In this document: piece by piece, positions 1 through 12,570 of the stretch
How the letters are laid out: each line of letters opens with the position of its first letter
Position numbering within the stretch: position 1 is the first letter of the stretch
Position numbers and translations under genes: made by a program
Assembly (NCBI GenBank): GCA_006176705.1
Contig: QRFJ01002491.1
Span: forward strand, 62,001 to 126,000
Direction of reading: 5' to 3'
Origin: Cocos nucifera
Lineage: Eukaryota; Streptophyta; Magnoliopsida; Arecales; Arecaceae
Length of the DNA stretch: 64,000 nucleotides
Notes under the pieces: model-generated
Told to the model about the DNA's origin: nothing
The model's input: the letters and a program-made list of their open reading frames with translations, nothing else
Database searches by the model: none

Positions 1-262
1 GATCAATCACCATCCTCATGATGATCCTATGATCAAGAGCATTTTATGAGTTAATAATGAAAATTTTTGTCTTAAATTTTCAACTCTTGAAAATAAGAAT
101 TATCATTACCATGAACTCAAGGGATGTATCACAGACACTAAATACACTCTTATGGTAGAAAATAATTCATTTTATTATTTATAGTTAAAATTATAATTTT
201 ATCCCTAGAAGTGTATTACAAGTGTCAGTCAATTCTGACTTCTAGGGCACACATATCTAACA
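1..262 (-). repeat. Angela-like copia LTR_a (partial 3' LTR of C1)
   Basis: Read on the minus strand, the LTR starts TGTTAGATATGTGTGCCC at position 262 and runs off the left window edge. The same start is seen at 10674, 29174 and, on the plus strand, at 6893 and 57834. The polypurine tract of C1 abuts it at 263-273. Full copies of this LTR elsewhere in the window are about 2.28 kb, so about 2 kb lies outside. Confidence 0.9.
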
Positions 263-273
263 AACTCCCACTT
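263..273 (-). other. Polypurine tract of C1
   Basis: The minus strand reads AAGTGGGAGTT directly before the LTR start TGTTAGAT. This is the expected plus-strand priming site. The equivalent tracts of C2 (10675-10685) and C3 (29175-29185) sit in the same place. Confidence 0.85.
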
Positions 274-276
274 GAC

Positions 277-1998
277 CTAAAGCCAATTGGCTACAAATCT
301 AAGTCCCATTTTCTCAAGGTAGGCTTCGATCTTCTGCTGGGCCAATGACTTTATAAGTGGGTCCACCGCATTATCTGCGAAGTTGACTCTCTTGATCTTG
401 ACGTAATCCTTCTCGAGGTAATCGCGGATGAAATGGTATCGCCACTCGATATGCTTGAATTTTTGGTGAGACCTCGGCTCTTTAGCAAGGGCTATGGCGC
501 CATTGTTGTTGCAGTACAGTGGAATGGCATCTGATGGCATCACTCCGATCTTTGAGGTAAACTTCTTATATCAGAATGCCTTCTTTGCAGCTTCTGACGC
601 AGTAATATATTCTGCTTTCATGATGGAATCTGCTATCACAGTCTGCTTGGAGCTTTTCCAATTGATAGCTCCACTATTGCACACAAACAGACTCCCAGAT
701 GTCGACTTTCGATCATCTATATCAGACATAAAATCCGAATCTGTATATCCCTGAACTTGGAGTTCTCCATTACCAAAGACCAACAACATATCCTTAGTTC
801 TTCTCAAGTACTTAAGAATATATTTCACAAAAGTCCAGTATTCTTCACCTAGATTCGACTGATATCTGCTTGTCACACTCACAGCATGGGCTATATCGGA
901 TTGTGTACATAACATGGCATATATGAGGCTTCCTATTACTGAAGCATAAGGAATCTTGCTCATGCATTCTATTTCCTTAGGTGTACTAGAGCACATCTTC
1001 TTGGAAAGATGAATGCCATGTCTGAAGGGTACCAAATCCATCTTAGAGTTTTTCATGCTAAACCTCTTTAGCACTTCCTCTATGTACATCTTCTGTGAAG
1101 GTCCTAGCATCCTATTCGGTCTATCTCTATAGATCTTAATTTCTAGAATAAAGGATGCTTCTCTTAGATCTTTCATGGAGAATTCTTTAGATAACCATAT
1201 TTTAACTATGGTCAACATGGGAACATCATTCCTAATAAGGAGAATGTCATCCACGTACAATACGAGGAAGACAACAACACTCCCGCTGACCTTTTTGAAG
1301 ATACATGGTTCCTCTTCATTCTTGATGAAACCAAATAATTTGATCACATCATTAAAATGAGTATTCCAGCTCCGAGATGCTTACTTAAGTCCATATATGG
1401 ATCTTTGCAGGTTGCATACCTTGTGATCATCATCATTGAATGTGAAATCTAGCGACTGTTCCATATAGATATCTTCCTCAAGATATCCATTTAAGAATGC
1501 CATTTTCATGTCCATTTGCCATATTTTATAATCAAAATAGGCTACAACAGCAAGCAATATGCGAATGAATTTTAGCATAGCTACTAGCGAAAAAGTATCT
1601 TGATAGTCAATGCCTTCGCATTGACTATAACCTTTTGCCACTAATCTAGCTTTGAATGTCTCTACATTTCCATCTCCACCAATCTTTCTCTTGTAGATCC
1701 ATTTACACCCAATAGATACTATACCTTCTGGTAGATCTACCAAGGTCTAGATTAGGTTTGAGTGCATCAAGTCAATTTCTGACTTCATTATCTCTAACCA
1801 TTTTTCGGAGTTGATATCCGATATCGTCTCGTTACAGATTTTGGGATCATCACTATGAACCCCATTACCTACGAGAAACATTTTCTCTATTTTCTTCGAA
1901 ATAGTACCTAAGTACCTCTCAGAAGGATGAAAAACTCTTTTCGATCTACAAGGTGGAGGAGGTAGTGATTGGATTGGCTTAACCTGATTTAGTTTCAT
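277..1998 (-). pseudogene. C1 reverse transcriptase-RNase H (broken)
   Basis: One minus-strand frame covers the whole RT-RNase H part. It is cut by in-frame stops near 1744-1746 (expected Trp), 1378-1380 (Gln codon turned to TAA after YGLK) and 568-570 (expected Trp). Visible RT motifs are FKARLVAKGYSQ, QMDMKMAFLNG and the catalytic box LYVDDILL. The RNase H part shows YTDSDF, DDRKSTSG and ADS-MKAEY-ASEAAK. The segment before the first stop also carries the Pro-rich linker between integrase and RT (PPPP, then RSKRVFHPSERYLG). The retained YVDD and the low number of frame changes suggest moderate age. C3 (29187-30902) has an intact codon at the YGLKQ position, so that stop is private to C1. 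Confidence 0.88.
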
Positions 1999-1999
1999 T

Positions 2000-2960
2000 T
2001 GGTCCTTAGCTTGTTGCTCTTGTGAGACTTTCTCATCGAGCTTGATCTGCTTTTCAATGCCGCTATCTTAAATAAACTGCTTTTCAAGAAAGATGGCATA
2101 TCGATTCACAATCACATTGTGATCTTCTAGAATATAGAAATAATATCCTAATGACTCTTTAGGATATCCTATAAATCGAGCTCTAAAGGATCTGAAGTCT
2201 AACTTGTCCGCTTGTTGTCTTTTGACATGAGTTGGACAATCCTAAATTTTGAGATGACTAGACTTGATTTTTTACCATGCCATATCTCATACGGTGTGGT
2301 AGGAACGATTTTAGAAGGAACCCTATTCAGTAAGTATATCACAGTTAACAAACAGTATCCCTAAATAAAATCAGGAAGGTCTATAAAGCTCATCATGGAT
2401 CGGACCATATCTAATAGAGTTCGATTCCTTCATTCTGAAATTTTATTGAGTTGAGGTGTTCCAGGTGGAGTCCATTGAGAGACTATTCTATTTTTTTTGA
2501 GATAGTTCAAGAATTTTTTACTAAGGTATTCATCTCCTCAATCTGATTGAAGAATCTTGATGGATTTTTCTATTTACTTTTCTACTTCATATCTAAATTT
2601 CTTGAACTTTTCAAAAGCTTCAGACTTGTGTCTCATAAGATACGCATACCCATACCTAGATAAATCATCGGTAAAGATTATGAAGTAGATAAAGTTGCCT
2701 CTAGCCAGCACATCAAATGGGCCGCACACATCAGTATGTACTAGGGCAAGAAGATCCATGGCCCTTTCCTCATGTCCTATAAAAGAGAGCTTAGTCATTT
2801 TGCCATGAAGACAAGATTCATAAATTGGATATGACTCGGACGTCAACGAACTCAATAGCCTGATTTTCTCTAATTTGTTAACCCTATCTTCTGCTATATG
2901 ATCTAGTCTTAGGTGCCATAGATACCTATTATTTGGACTATCCCTAGGTCATTTCATGGT
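2000..2960 (-). pseudogene. C1 integrase (broken)
   Basis: The zinc-binding N-terminus shows HLRLDH then, after a gap, ESCLHGKM, matching the HHCC pattern of copia integrases; the usual Gly in RLGH is Asp here. The core begins with LALVHTDVCGPF, giving the first catalytic Asp, followed by FIIFTDDLSRYGY and MRHKSEAFEKFKKF. Stops follow at once in the next segment (for example before the QIEKSIKILRSD part). The C-terminal part, with MVRSMMSF and the HGKKS-like motif, can be read in broken frames down to about 2000. Non-functional. Confidence 0.82.
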
Positions 2961-2979
2961 ATTCATATTTTGCTCGATA

Positions 2980-3385
2980 TTAAAAAATAGATACATCGAT
3001 ATGTAACTGATAAAGATCGTTAATAAAAAAATCACTTGCAATTTTATTTCTTTCATAAAGAATGTTATAATGGTCCTTAAGAAAATTAATTACATAGCCT
3101 TCTAATGCAAGGTAAGAAACAGAAATCAAATTTTTGCTTGCTGCAGGCACATAATAACAGTCTTTTAACACAGTCTAAACCAGATGGTGGTTAAAGAGGA
3201 TATGTTCCCATAGCCACGCCAACAACCCTTGCTTCATTTTTGATGCATAGGATCATATCACCATCCCTCAGCCTTCTGCTATCCTTAAGATCCTGCATGG
3301 AAGTGCACAAATGAGCACTAGAATCAGAGTCAAGCACCCAACTTGATGTAGAAAAAATCGAAAGATTAGACTCAATAATAAGCAT
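2980..3385 (-). pseudogene. C1 protease (broken)
   Basis: The motif SSWVLDSDSSAHLC corresponds to the retropepsin active site WVLDTGASSHIC, with the catalytic Asp kept but the usual Gly replaced. The frame breaks near 3180 and continues in another frame as KDCYYVPAASKNLISVS, a segment usual between copia protease and integrase. It lies between the gag zinc knuckle and the integrase finger, as expected. Confidence 0.78.
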
Positions 3386-4222
3386 ACTTTTAGAAGGATC
3401 TGCCTCCTTATTCTTCAGGGTTGCCAGGTAAGTAGGATAGTTCCGCTTTCAGTGGCCATCATTGTTGCAATGAAAATACTTTTCTTTATCAGCAGCCTTC
3501 TTCTTCAACTTTGTCTTTTTCTTTTTTTCTTCTTTCACCTTCTTCTTTTTCACAAACTTCTTCTTCTTTCCAAAAGACTTTCTCTTGGAAGAAGTCTATT
3601 CCATAGCAAGCACTGAGCCTTTAGAACCTTTCATAGAAAGCTCAACGGTAATCAGCATGTTCATAAGTTCGGCCAGAGAATTTTGAAGTTTATGCATATG
3701 ATAGTTCATGATAAACTGCCCATATGCATCAGTCAAAGATTGCAGAATTATATCATTCTATAGATCCAAGTCCAACCTCACTTCGAGCTTCTCAAGCTCT
3801 TCTAAGTCCTTGATCATCATCAGATAATGATCTTGGATTGACTATCCATCATGCATTTTAGTCTTGAATAGTCGTTTAGTGACTTGATACTTGGCTGTAT
3901 GACTCTGTTCACCAAATATCTCTTATAGGTGAGCCAACATTTGATGGGCAGTCCTGATATCTTAATGTTGGTGCTGAAGTTCATCAGACATCGAGCCCAA
4001 TATGTAATATCTGATCTTGTTATCTTCATCTGTCCATTTTTTAAGAGACGCTCTCTGTTCAGTGAATGGACGAACTGATAAAGTGGGAGGGTCCTGGTCC
4101 AATACATGAGTTAACTTCTTGGAACCCAAAATGATTTTGAGGTTCTGGAGCCAATCCTTGTAATTGGGTCTGGTCAGTCTATGGGTGTCTAGGATTCGTG
4201 CTAGCAGATTGGATGCAAACAT
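3386..4222 (-). pseudogene. C1 gag (broken)
   Basis: The start is placed at the ATG at 4220-4222, whose product begins MFASNLLARILDTHRL; C2 has the same start at 13801. The capsid part (NYKDWLQNLKIIL, LTHVLDQDPPTL, WTDEDNK, LGSMSDELQ) is followed by a frame change near 3962. A Lys-rich stretch precedes the zinc knuckle CNNDGH-KRNYP. The knuckle contains a TGA stop at 3449-3451 and its last Cys is Tyr. The TGA and the Cys-to-Tyr change are also found in C8 at 62759. Function in a live copy would be virus-like particle assembly and RNA binding. Confidence 0.83.
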
Positions 4223-6085
4223 TTTTCTATAGAGAGTCAAAATTTCTAGTTTGATATTGTAATTAAGACTTAACCAATTTATTTAGAATTTTAATTTTTA
4301 AATAAATTAGCTCTCACTATTTTCTCAGATTTCTACACTTCCTCTGTAGAGATGCAAAAATCTCCATAATTAATGATTTTTAGTGGGTGGTGTGGTCTCA
4401 CCAACTGACTCATCATCTCACCTAATAGTTATTGGTGATGGGTTAGCCAATGAGTGAACAACTCTTGTTTAATGATTTTTAATCATGGTGCACCCAAACA
4501 TTATCTCTAATTCATGAATCTCACCATGCCCGGATTATTGATCCACTCCTTAGTTAAGTCAGACTTACCATTTGCACAGATTGGATTCCTAATTGAGCCT
4601 CTCACCGTATCTGGAATATTGAGCCCAATCCATCCTCCAGCCCGTAGCATCCAATGCCTAATAGACATGGTTGCATCTTTTCGATTTAACTGAACCACTA
4701 TAACTAGCTGAGAACAATCAACCCCAAAAAAGGCTCACACATCTATAATGGTGGAATACCTTAGACTTAATCTTTTCTTAGGAAGATTTGATTTAGATCT
4801 CATTAAACTAGACTTGACATAGTCATAACCATTATGGCTAACCTAGTGGCATGGGTTAGCTCAGATTATTGATTACCTCAGATCAGAACTGAGTCAACAA
4901 ACATGGCCAGGTAAGTGAGATCGGTAGAAGGGATATGCCATTAACTCGATAAGAATGCATTCGAGTTGAGTAGCTTCCAATTAAAAATTAGTCGGTCGTA
5001 TCTGCCAAACTTACCTTAGATATGAAATTGTTGAGCCAGAACCAATCAGATTAGCCTATAATCCAGACTCTAACCATTGAGCCTAATTAGGTCTTAGCTT
5101 GATTGATCACTCACGTGACTTGATCTTGACCCAGACTTAATCCTATTAGACTGGTCAATTTAAACATTGTTGATCCCATCTAACCAACTCTTGATTCGGT
5201 TTGATCAACTGCTTAGACCTAATTGAGCTATCCAAGCCCAAACCCAATATTATGAATATGTCTTAGATATGAAATTCTTAATTTTAGATCTAATTAATAT
5301 TTTATAATCTTAATTCTTAATTAAGTTAGGATACACAAACAAAACATGTAAATAAAATTCTAGGGTTTCAGGATCTAGGATTTTGCAGAAAGTAAGTTCT
5401 TGATTTCTGATTAAGGACCAATGCGCAGCACCCCTACACATCATAAGAACACCCCATCAAATGGAAGGAGAGGGTATTTAAATTCTACTTTGTTCTTATG
5501 ACCAGATGGCCAAGGGGAACTCCTTAATCATAAATATAAATCTACAAAACTAGTTAGATCTACATCATACATCTTATATATAAAATTGATCTAACTAAAT
5601 ACATGTTTTGCATACATCTAATGTATTATATCATGCATATTTTTTATATCTTAATTATCTCATAATTATCTAAAAAATTAAATTTAAATTGTTCACATCA
5701 AAATAAATTCTAATCTAGATAATTATATAGAACTATTCTACAACTAGTCTAAACACACATTCATCATATCTCATATGATCTAAAAATTAAATAATTTTAT
5801 TTTTTATTTTTTAAATTTTATTATAACATTTATAATTATCAAAAAATAAAAAATAAATAGATCTAAAATTATAATTTAATTAAAATAAATTATGATTATG
5901 CAAGACTATGTATAGAACTATTCTATTTTACAACTAGTCATGCATATTGTAGAACTTAGATCTATATTATTTAATTTTAATTTTTTTAATTTTAGATCTA
6001 ATCATATCTTATGTGACATCTAAAATCATTAAATTATTATATTAAAATAAATTAAAAATTAGATCTAAATAATTTAGAGAACCTG
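4223..6085 (-). other. C1 long 5' leader
   Basis: About 1.86 kb of non-coding sequence lies between primer site and gag. It aligns by eye along its length with the leaders of C2 (13802-15666), C5 (42251-43717) and C8 (60132-61991). Open frames inside it are short and not conserved. Long leaders are usual for BARE-1/Angela elements. The half nearest the LTR is very AT-rich. Confidence 0.75.
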
Positions 6086-6097
6086 ACTCTGATACCA
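6086..6097 (-). other. Primer binding site of C1 (tRNA-Met type)
   Basis: The minus strand reads TGGTATCAGAGT, one base off the TGGTATCAGAGC complementary to the 3' end of initiator tRNA-Met. It sits two bases inside the LTR boundary at 6100. Equivalent sites are at 15667-15678, 43718-43729 and 60120-60131. Confidence 0.85.
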
Positions 6098-6099
6098 TT

Positions 6100-9000
6100 T
6101 GAAGGGAAAATTCAAATTTTTTAGATCAGGTTTGTCTAGATCTGATCGGATCAAGAGAGATATTTCAAAAATTTTTTTCAGATATCTAGATTAGATTTGA
6201 GATATTTTAGATTTAATTTTATAGATATAATAAATAAAATAAAAATAAATTAAATCTGATTTAATTATATCTTGATGCTGGGTAATCAAATTACCCTTTA
6301 TGATCCGCTGATTGCCTGAGGTTCTGGATCTAGCCATGTAAGTGCCTGGCCTCTACTAGTATCCACTCGAGCTAGATCTAGAGATCTTCTCCTTCTTTAT
6401 CATATTTTTAAAAATTAGATATGGATCTAATTTGGAGGATCTTCAAAACTCCTTTCGAAGGTCTGCTGTCATCTCTGCAGCAGTGCTGCCTTCTTCCTTT
6501 CTCGTTAGCTTTTTTTTTCTTGGATCGCACCAAACTAGAGCCCAACTTTCCTTGGGTATGGAGAGGAAAGAGAGGATTAGAAGATGGCATGGAGGAGGGA
6601 GAGGGGTAGCCTTGGGGCATGGGCTAAAAGACAACTGCATCAAAGTTAGGCACAGATAGGGTTTATATAGATCCTGCTGCGCCATGCAATGCCACATCAT
6701 CTCGACCAATCACGTTGCTTCGTGCGATTAGATCTAAATCTGATTGGTGGAATGACATGGCCTGATCCAATCAAATAAGAGCTCCACTAATTCATCCTTA
6801 GATGACACCTAAGATGGGTCAAAGCTTATAGCTAGGGGTCACCTAAGTAGAATCCAAGAAGCAACTTGAAGTCCTATCCGTATGGGACTCCATGTTAGAT
6901 ATATATGCCCTAGAAGCCAGAATTGGCTGACACTTGTAATACACTTCTAAGGGCAAAATTATAATTTTGACTAATATCAATAAAATGGATTATTTTCTAT
7001 CACATATATGTATTTAGTGTCTGTGATACATCCTTTGAGTTAATGGTAATGATAATTCATATTTTCAAAAGTTGAAGATTTAAGACATGAATAATCATTA
7101 TTAACTCATAAAATGCTCCCGACCATAGGATCATCACGAGGATGGTGATTGATCCGAAAGGTTGGTGTACAATCCTTCTCTTTAGTAGATGAGTCTTGAG
7201 TCTATGGTGTGGAGACACTAGAGCGAGAGTACAGGTACTCGTTAGAGAACGAGAGCACTGAGCGTGACCACCTCGAGTAGTCATTAGGGAGTCTACCTTC
7301 TCGTCAATGACTGACTCGATGCTGCAGTAGTGTATCTGGTTCTTTGACCTGAGGTGCATCGGTAGTTTACCTTGAGGGAGTTATAGTTTGACTACACCAT
7401 TACTCAGTCTCCTAGCCATTCGGAACCCTGAGGTGTATGTTGGCTATAGCATGTTCATTGTAGGAACTGGATTGCATCAAGATGGAATCTATCTACCTCG
7501 GTGGTAAAGGAGCAGCCCTATGATAATCATGAGAATCAAATCCAGAAGTCCATGGCCATGGCAGAGAAATAATAGAAAGAGTTTCTATTTAGATTTTCAC
7601 ATCGGACTCGAATCGAATGATTACATCATATGACAGAAAATAGGGTTTGATGAGTTCACCTTAACCCTAATCTGATCGGGGCTCAAGATAGAAGGACTTA
7701 ATCACACAAGTAGCTGCACCAAGAGGTTCGCATTCAGCTCTGATGGGTTGCCACCATATACTGCTAGGTGTCATCGGTGGATTTTGGGAGCAATTAGAAT
7801 GATTTAGATGATCGATCATTCTAGCTATTCGAATCAGAAGAGTTCTGATCCATCGAAAGAAGTTTCGATGATGTCGATGATAGAGATCATGACATATCCC
7901 ATTACCATATAGAACTGAATCTAATTGGGTCACACAAACAAGGGTTTGAATCTGATGATCATCAATTGAACTGATCCAGTTTAATTGATCTGAATGAGAT
8001 TCAATTAGGTTCAAGAAAATCGTGCTAGCACTTGATTGAACCTAACGTTCTTCTTTTGCTATCATAAATTAGTTGTCCTGACTGAGCCAAAGGAGTTTGT
8101 GCTCAATTAGAGGCCTTCATATGGTCTGACTGGAGGTTGTCCAAGTCAAAAAAGGTTGTCTTATTTTGTAAGACATTACCTGCCATTTTTGGTCACCTGC
8201 CATTTCTTGTTCTTTGACTTTGGTCAAAAGTCTACCTTTGACTGGTCAAATGTTGACCATTGACACTTTGACTTTTGACCACATGTCATGCACCTATTGG
8301 AGAGCTTGTGGGGGCTTGTCCCCCTACTAGAACCTGGCAAGAAAGAGGGTGCATGCCACCCTTGGTGTGTGCCCAAGTTGGAGGCGCCTAGGAGTCCTTA
8401 TTGGACAAGAACTCCATCTCCTTTTTGGATTCCAATTAGAGTTCTCCTAAGAACCAACTTTGACTGGTCTTAGGCACCCTCTAAGGAGGAATCCAGGGGA
8501 CTCTATTCCCACCAATCAGATTTAGATCTAATTTCATAAAGAGTTGTGATTGGTTGGGAAGAAGAGAAGTTGGATCACAGATAGTTTATAAATAAGACCC
8601 TGCGCCCAACCAAGGAAGTGATTGGAAGTGATTGAAAGGAATCACAATTCCCACACCCCAAGGCTGCCTCTCCCCTCTTCCTCCATGCCAAACCACCTTC
8701 TCCCTCTCCTCTCCACGTCCAAAAGGAGTTTTGGATTTTTTGGTTGGTGCGATTCAGATCAAAGAAAGGCGATTGAAAGCTAGAAGGCTGCACTGCTGCA
8801 AAGGACAACTACTGATCTTCAAAAGAAGTTTTGAAGATCCTCTAGATCAGATCCATATCTGATTTTTGGAGATGTGATAGAGAAGAAGAGGATCTCCAGA
8901 TTAAGCCTGAGTGGATATCGATAGAGGCCAGGCGCTTGCGCGGCTAGATCCAGAACCTTCCGCTGCATATAGGATCATCAACGGGTAATTGGATTACCCA

Positions 9001-10674
9001 AATTAGGTAAATTAAATTTGATTTAATTTATTCTTATTTTATTTTATTTATTAAAATAATAAGAATTAAATCTAAAACATTTTAGATCTAATATAGATCA
9101 AAGAAAATTTTTTTTGAAATATATCTCTTGATCTAATCAGATCTGAATGAACCTAGACCGAAAAATTAGGATTTCCCTTCACTCCTGGCATTCCTATCCA
9201 TGGGAGCACGCCTCCCTAGGCATGCACCTTCTCCTTTTCAAAATCTAGCATGAGGACAAGCCCTTATCTGCTCTCCAATAGATGCATGACACATGGGCAG
9301 ATGTCCAAGGATCAAAGGCCAATGTTTGACCAAAGTCAAAAGATAAGAATTAGCAGGTGACGAAAAATGGCAGGTGTTGTCTTAAATTTATCTCATAAAT
9401 TAAGACAATTCTTTTTTGATCTAGACAAGCTCCAATCAGACCAAGTAAAGGTACCTGAGTGAGCACAAACTCATTTGGCTCAATCGAGATAACTTTTAAT
9501 AATAGTAAAAGGAGAACGTTAGGCTCAATCATGTACTAGCACGATTTTCTTGAACCTAATTGAATCTAATTCAAATTAATTGAACTAGATTAATCTAATT
9601 GATGATATCCATATCCAAACACTTGTTTGTGTGATCCAGTTAGGTTCTGTTCTATATGATAATGGGATATGTCGCAATCTTTATCATCGACATCATCGAA
9701 ACTCCTTTCGATGGATCAAAACTCTTCTGATTCAGACAACAAGAATGATCGATCATCTAAATCAGTCTAATTGCTCCCAAAATCCACCAGTGACATCTAG
9801 CAATATATGGTGACAACCCATCAAAACTAAAAATGAATCTCTTGGTGTAGCTACTTATGTGATTAAGTTCTTCTATCTTGAGCTCCGATCAGATTACGGT
9901 TAAGGTGAACTCGTCAAACCCTAATTTCTATCATATGATTTAATCATTCGATTCAAGTTCGATGTGAAAACCTTAATAGAAACTCTTTCTATTATTTCAC
10001 TCTGCCATGGCCATGGGCTTATGGACTTGATTCTTATGATTATCATAGGGCTGCTCCTCATCCACCGAGATAGATAGATTTCTTCTTGATGCAATCCAAT
10101 TGCTACAATGAACATGCTATAGCCAACATACACCTCAGAATTCCGAATGGCTAGGAGATCGAGTTATGGTGTAGTCAAACTATAATACTCTTAAGGTGAA
10201 CTATTGATGCACCTCAGATCAAAGAACCAAACACATCACTACAGCTTCGAGTCAGTCATCGACGAGAAGGTAGACTTTCTTATGACAGCTCGAGGTGGTC
10301 ACGCTCAGTACCCTCGTTCTCTAATGAGTACCTATATTCTCGCTCTGGTGTCTCTACACCGTAGACTCAAGACTCATCTACTATGAAAAAGTGATTGTAC
10401 ACCAACCTTCCAGATCAATCACCATCCTCATGATGATCCTACGATCAAGAGCATTTTATGAGTTAATAATGAAAATTCTTGTCTTAAATTTTCAACTCTT
10501 GAAAATAAGAATTATCATTACCATTAACTCAAGGGATGTGTCATAGACACTAAATACACTCTTATGATAGAAAATAATTTATTTTATTATTTATAGTCAA
10601 AATTATAATTTTTCTCCTAGAAGTGTATTACAAGTGTCAGCCAATTCTGGCTTCTAGGGCACACATATCTAACA
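6100..10674 (-). repeat. Angela-like copia LTR_b, shared by C1 and C2, interrupted
   Basis: The minus strand runs from TGTTAGATATG at 10674 to CCCTTCA at 6100. Removing the nested LTR plus one 5-bp target copy leaves about 2.28 kb, matching the other LTRs. On the left it abuts the primer site of C1 (making it that element's 5' LTR), and on the right the polypurine tract of C2 (making it that element's 3' LTR). A TATA-like TATATAAACC on the minus strand lies near 6655-6670. Confidence 0.9.
6893..9181 (+). repeat. Nested solo LTR of the same copia family, opposite orientation
   Basis: It begins TGTTAGATATATATGCCC at 6893 and ends TTTCCCTTCA at 9181 (2289 bp). The flanks are CTCCA (6888-6892) and CTCCT (9182-9186), a target duplication with one mismatch. 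The uninterrupted site is visible in LTR_c near 16470-16500, where the two flanks are continuous. There is no internal region, so this is a solo LTR, normally the result of LTR-LTR recombination. A TATA-like TTTATAAATAAG lies at about 8585-8596. Confidence 0.9.
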
Positions 10675-10685
10675 AACTCCCACTT

Positions 10686-11880
10686 GATCTAAAATCAATT
10701 GGCTACAAATCTAAGTCTCATCTTCTTAAGGTGGACTTTGATCTTCTGCTGGCCCAACAGCTTTATAAGCGGGTCCACCGTATTGTCTATAGAGTCGACT
10801 CTCTTGACCTCGATATAATCCTTCTCGAGGTAATCACGGATGAGGTGGTATCATCGCTCGATATGCTTAGTTTTCTAGTGAGACCTCGGCTTCTTAGCAA
10901 GGGCTATGGCACCATTATTATTGTAGTACAGAGGAATGGCATCTGATGGTATCACTCCGATCTCTGTGGCAAACTTCTTATATTAGAATGCCTCCTTTGT
11001 AGCTTTTGACGTAGCAATATATTCTACTTCTATGGTGGAATCTGCTATCATAGTCTGCTTGAAACTTTTCTAACTGATAGCTCTACCATTGCACACAAAT
11101 AGACTCCCAGATGTTGACTTTCGATCATCTATATCGGACAAAAAATCCGAGTCTGTATACCCCTGGACTTGGAGTTCTCCATTATCAAAGACCAACAATA
11201 TATCTTTAGTTCTTCTCAAGTACTTAAGGATACATTTCATAGAAGTCCAGTGTTCTTCATCTGGATTCGACTGATATTTGCTTGTCACACTGGCAGCATG
11301 GGCTATATCGAGTCATGTACATAACATGGCATACATGAGGCTCCCTATTGCTGAAGCATAAGGGATCTTGCTCATGCATTCTATTTCCTCGGGCGTGCTA
11401 TTTGACATCTTCTTAGAAAGATGAATGCCATGTCTGAAGGGTACCAAATCCCTCTTAGAGTTTTTCATGCTAAACCTCTTTAGCACGTCCTCTATGTACA
11501 TCTTCTATGAAAATCCTAGCATCCTATTCGGTTTATCTCTATAGATCTTAATTCCCAGAATAAAGGATGCTTCTCCTAGGTCTTTCATGGAGAATTCTTT
11601 AGATAACCACATTTTAACTATGATCAACATAGGAACATCATTTCTAATAAGGAGGATGTCATTCACGTACAATATGAGAAAGACAACAGTGCTCCCATTG
11701 ACCTTTTTGAAGACACATGGTTCCTCTTTGTTCTTGATGAAACCAAATAATTTGATCACATTATTAAAATGAGTATTCTAGCTCCGAGATGCTTGCTTAA
11801 GTCCATATATGGACCTTTACAGCTTGCATACCTTATGATCATCATCACTGGATGTGAAATCTAGTGACTGTTCCATATAG
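10686..11880 (-). pseudogene. C2 RT (C-terminal part) and RNase H, broken
   Basis: One minus-strand frame with several stops carries FIKNKEEPCVFKK, the catalytic region as LYVNDILL, then FSMKDLGEASFILGIKIYRD, HGIHLSKKM, KIPYASAIGSLMYAMLCT and the RNase H motif YTDSDFLSDIDDRKSTSG. The usual YVDD reads YVND, so one catalytic Asp is Asn. The N-terminal part of RT is absent because of the deletion at about 11880. Non-functional. Confidence 0.85.
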
Positions 11881-12570
11881 ATAGATTTGATTTTTTACCA
11901 TGCCATATCTCATACGATTTCATAGGAATAGTTTTAGAAGAAACCCTATCGAGTAAGTATATTACAGTTAACAAACAGTATCCCCAAAGAAAATCAGGAA
12001 GGTCTGTGAAGCTCATCATGGATCGAACCATATCTAATAGAGTCCAGTTCCTCCATTCCAAAATTTCATTGAGTTGAGATATTTCAGATGGAGTCCTTTG
12101 AGAGACTATTTCATTTTTCTTAAGATAGTCCAAAAATTTTTGACTAAGGTACTCACCTCCTCAATCTGATCGAAGGATCTTGATGGATTTTTCTATTTGC
12201 TTTTCTACTTCATGTCTAAATTTTTTGAACTTTTCAAAAGTTTCAGACTTGTGTTTCATAAGATACACATATCCATACCTAGATAAATCATCGATAAAGG
12301 TTATGAAGTAGATAAAGTTGTCCCTAGCCGGCACATCAAATAGGCCGCACACATCAGTATGTACTAGGGCAAGAAGATCTGTGGCCCTTTCTCTATGTCC
12401 TATAAAAGGAAGCTTAGTCATTTTGCCATGAAGACAAGATTCACAAATTGGATATGACTCAAAAATCAACGAACTCAATAGCTCGATTTTCTCCAATTTG
12501 TTAACCCTATCTTCTGCTATATGATCTAGTCTTAGGTGCCATAGATACCTATCATTTGGACTATCCCTAG
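11881..12570 (-). pseudogene. C2 integrase, C-terminally truncated
   Basis: The core motifs LALVHTDVCGLF, FIDDLSRYGY and KSIKILRSD are followed after a stop by MDYLKKNEIVSQRTP, QLNEILEWRNW and HGKKSNL. The reading then jumps at the deletion joint into the RT segment. The frame is the same as that of C2 gag, as expected for a single copia polyprotein, but stops interrupt it. Confidence 0.82.

Larger units (their letters stand above)
263..6099 (-). mobile_element. C1: internal region of Angela-like Ty1/copia element
   Basis: The order on the minus strand is primer site, long leader, gag, protease, integrase, RT, RNase H and polypurine tract, which is the Ty1/copia order with integrase before RT. 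The region is bounded by LTR_b on its 5' side and LTR_a on its 3' side. At about 5.84 kb it is the longest of the three array members and has no large deletion. It carries many stops and at least three frame changes. The ~2.28 kb LTRs, a tRNA-Met-type primer site and the RNase H sequence style resemble the Angela/BARE-1 lineage; the lineage call is made by eye. Confidence 0.85.

Noticed and set aside
6421..6709. Overlapping frames near 6.4-6.7 kb
   Set aside because: Promoter-proximal part of LTR_b; equivalent frames are not preserved in LTR_c or C8.
7057..8014. Frames of 100-115 codons on the minus strand, with a similar frame at 10204-10386 on the plus strand
   Set aside because: They are in the nested and host LTRs; the similarity reflects the inverted LTR copies.
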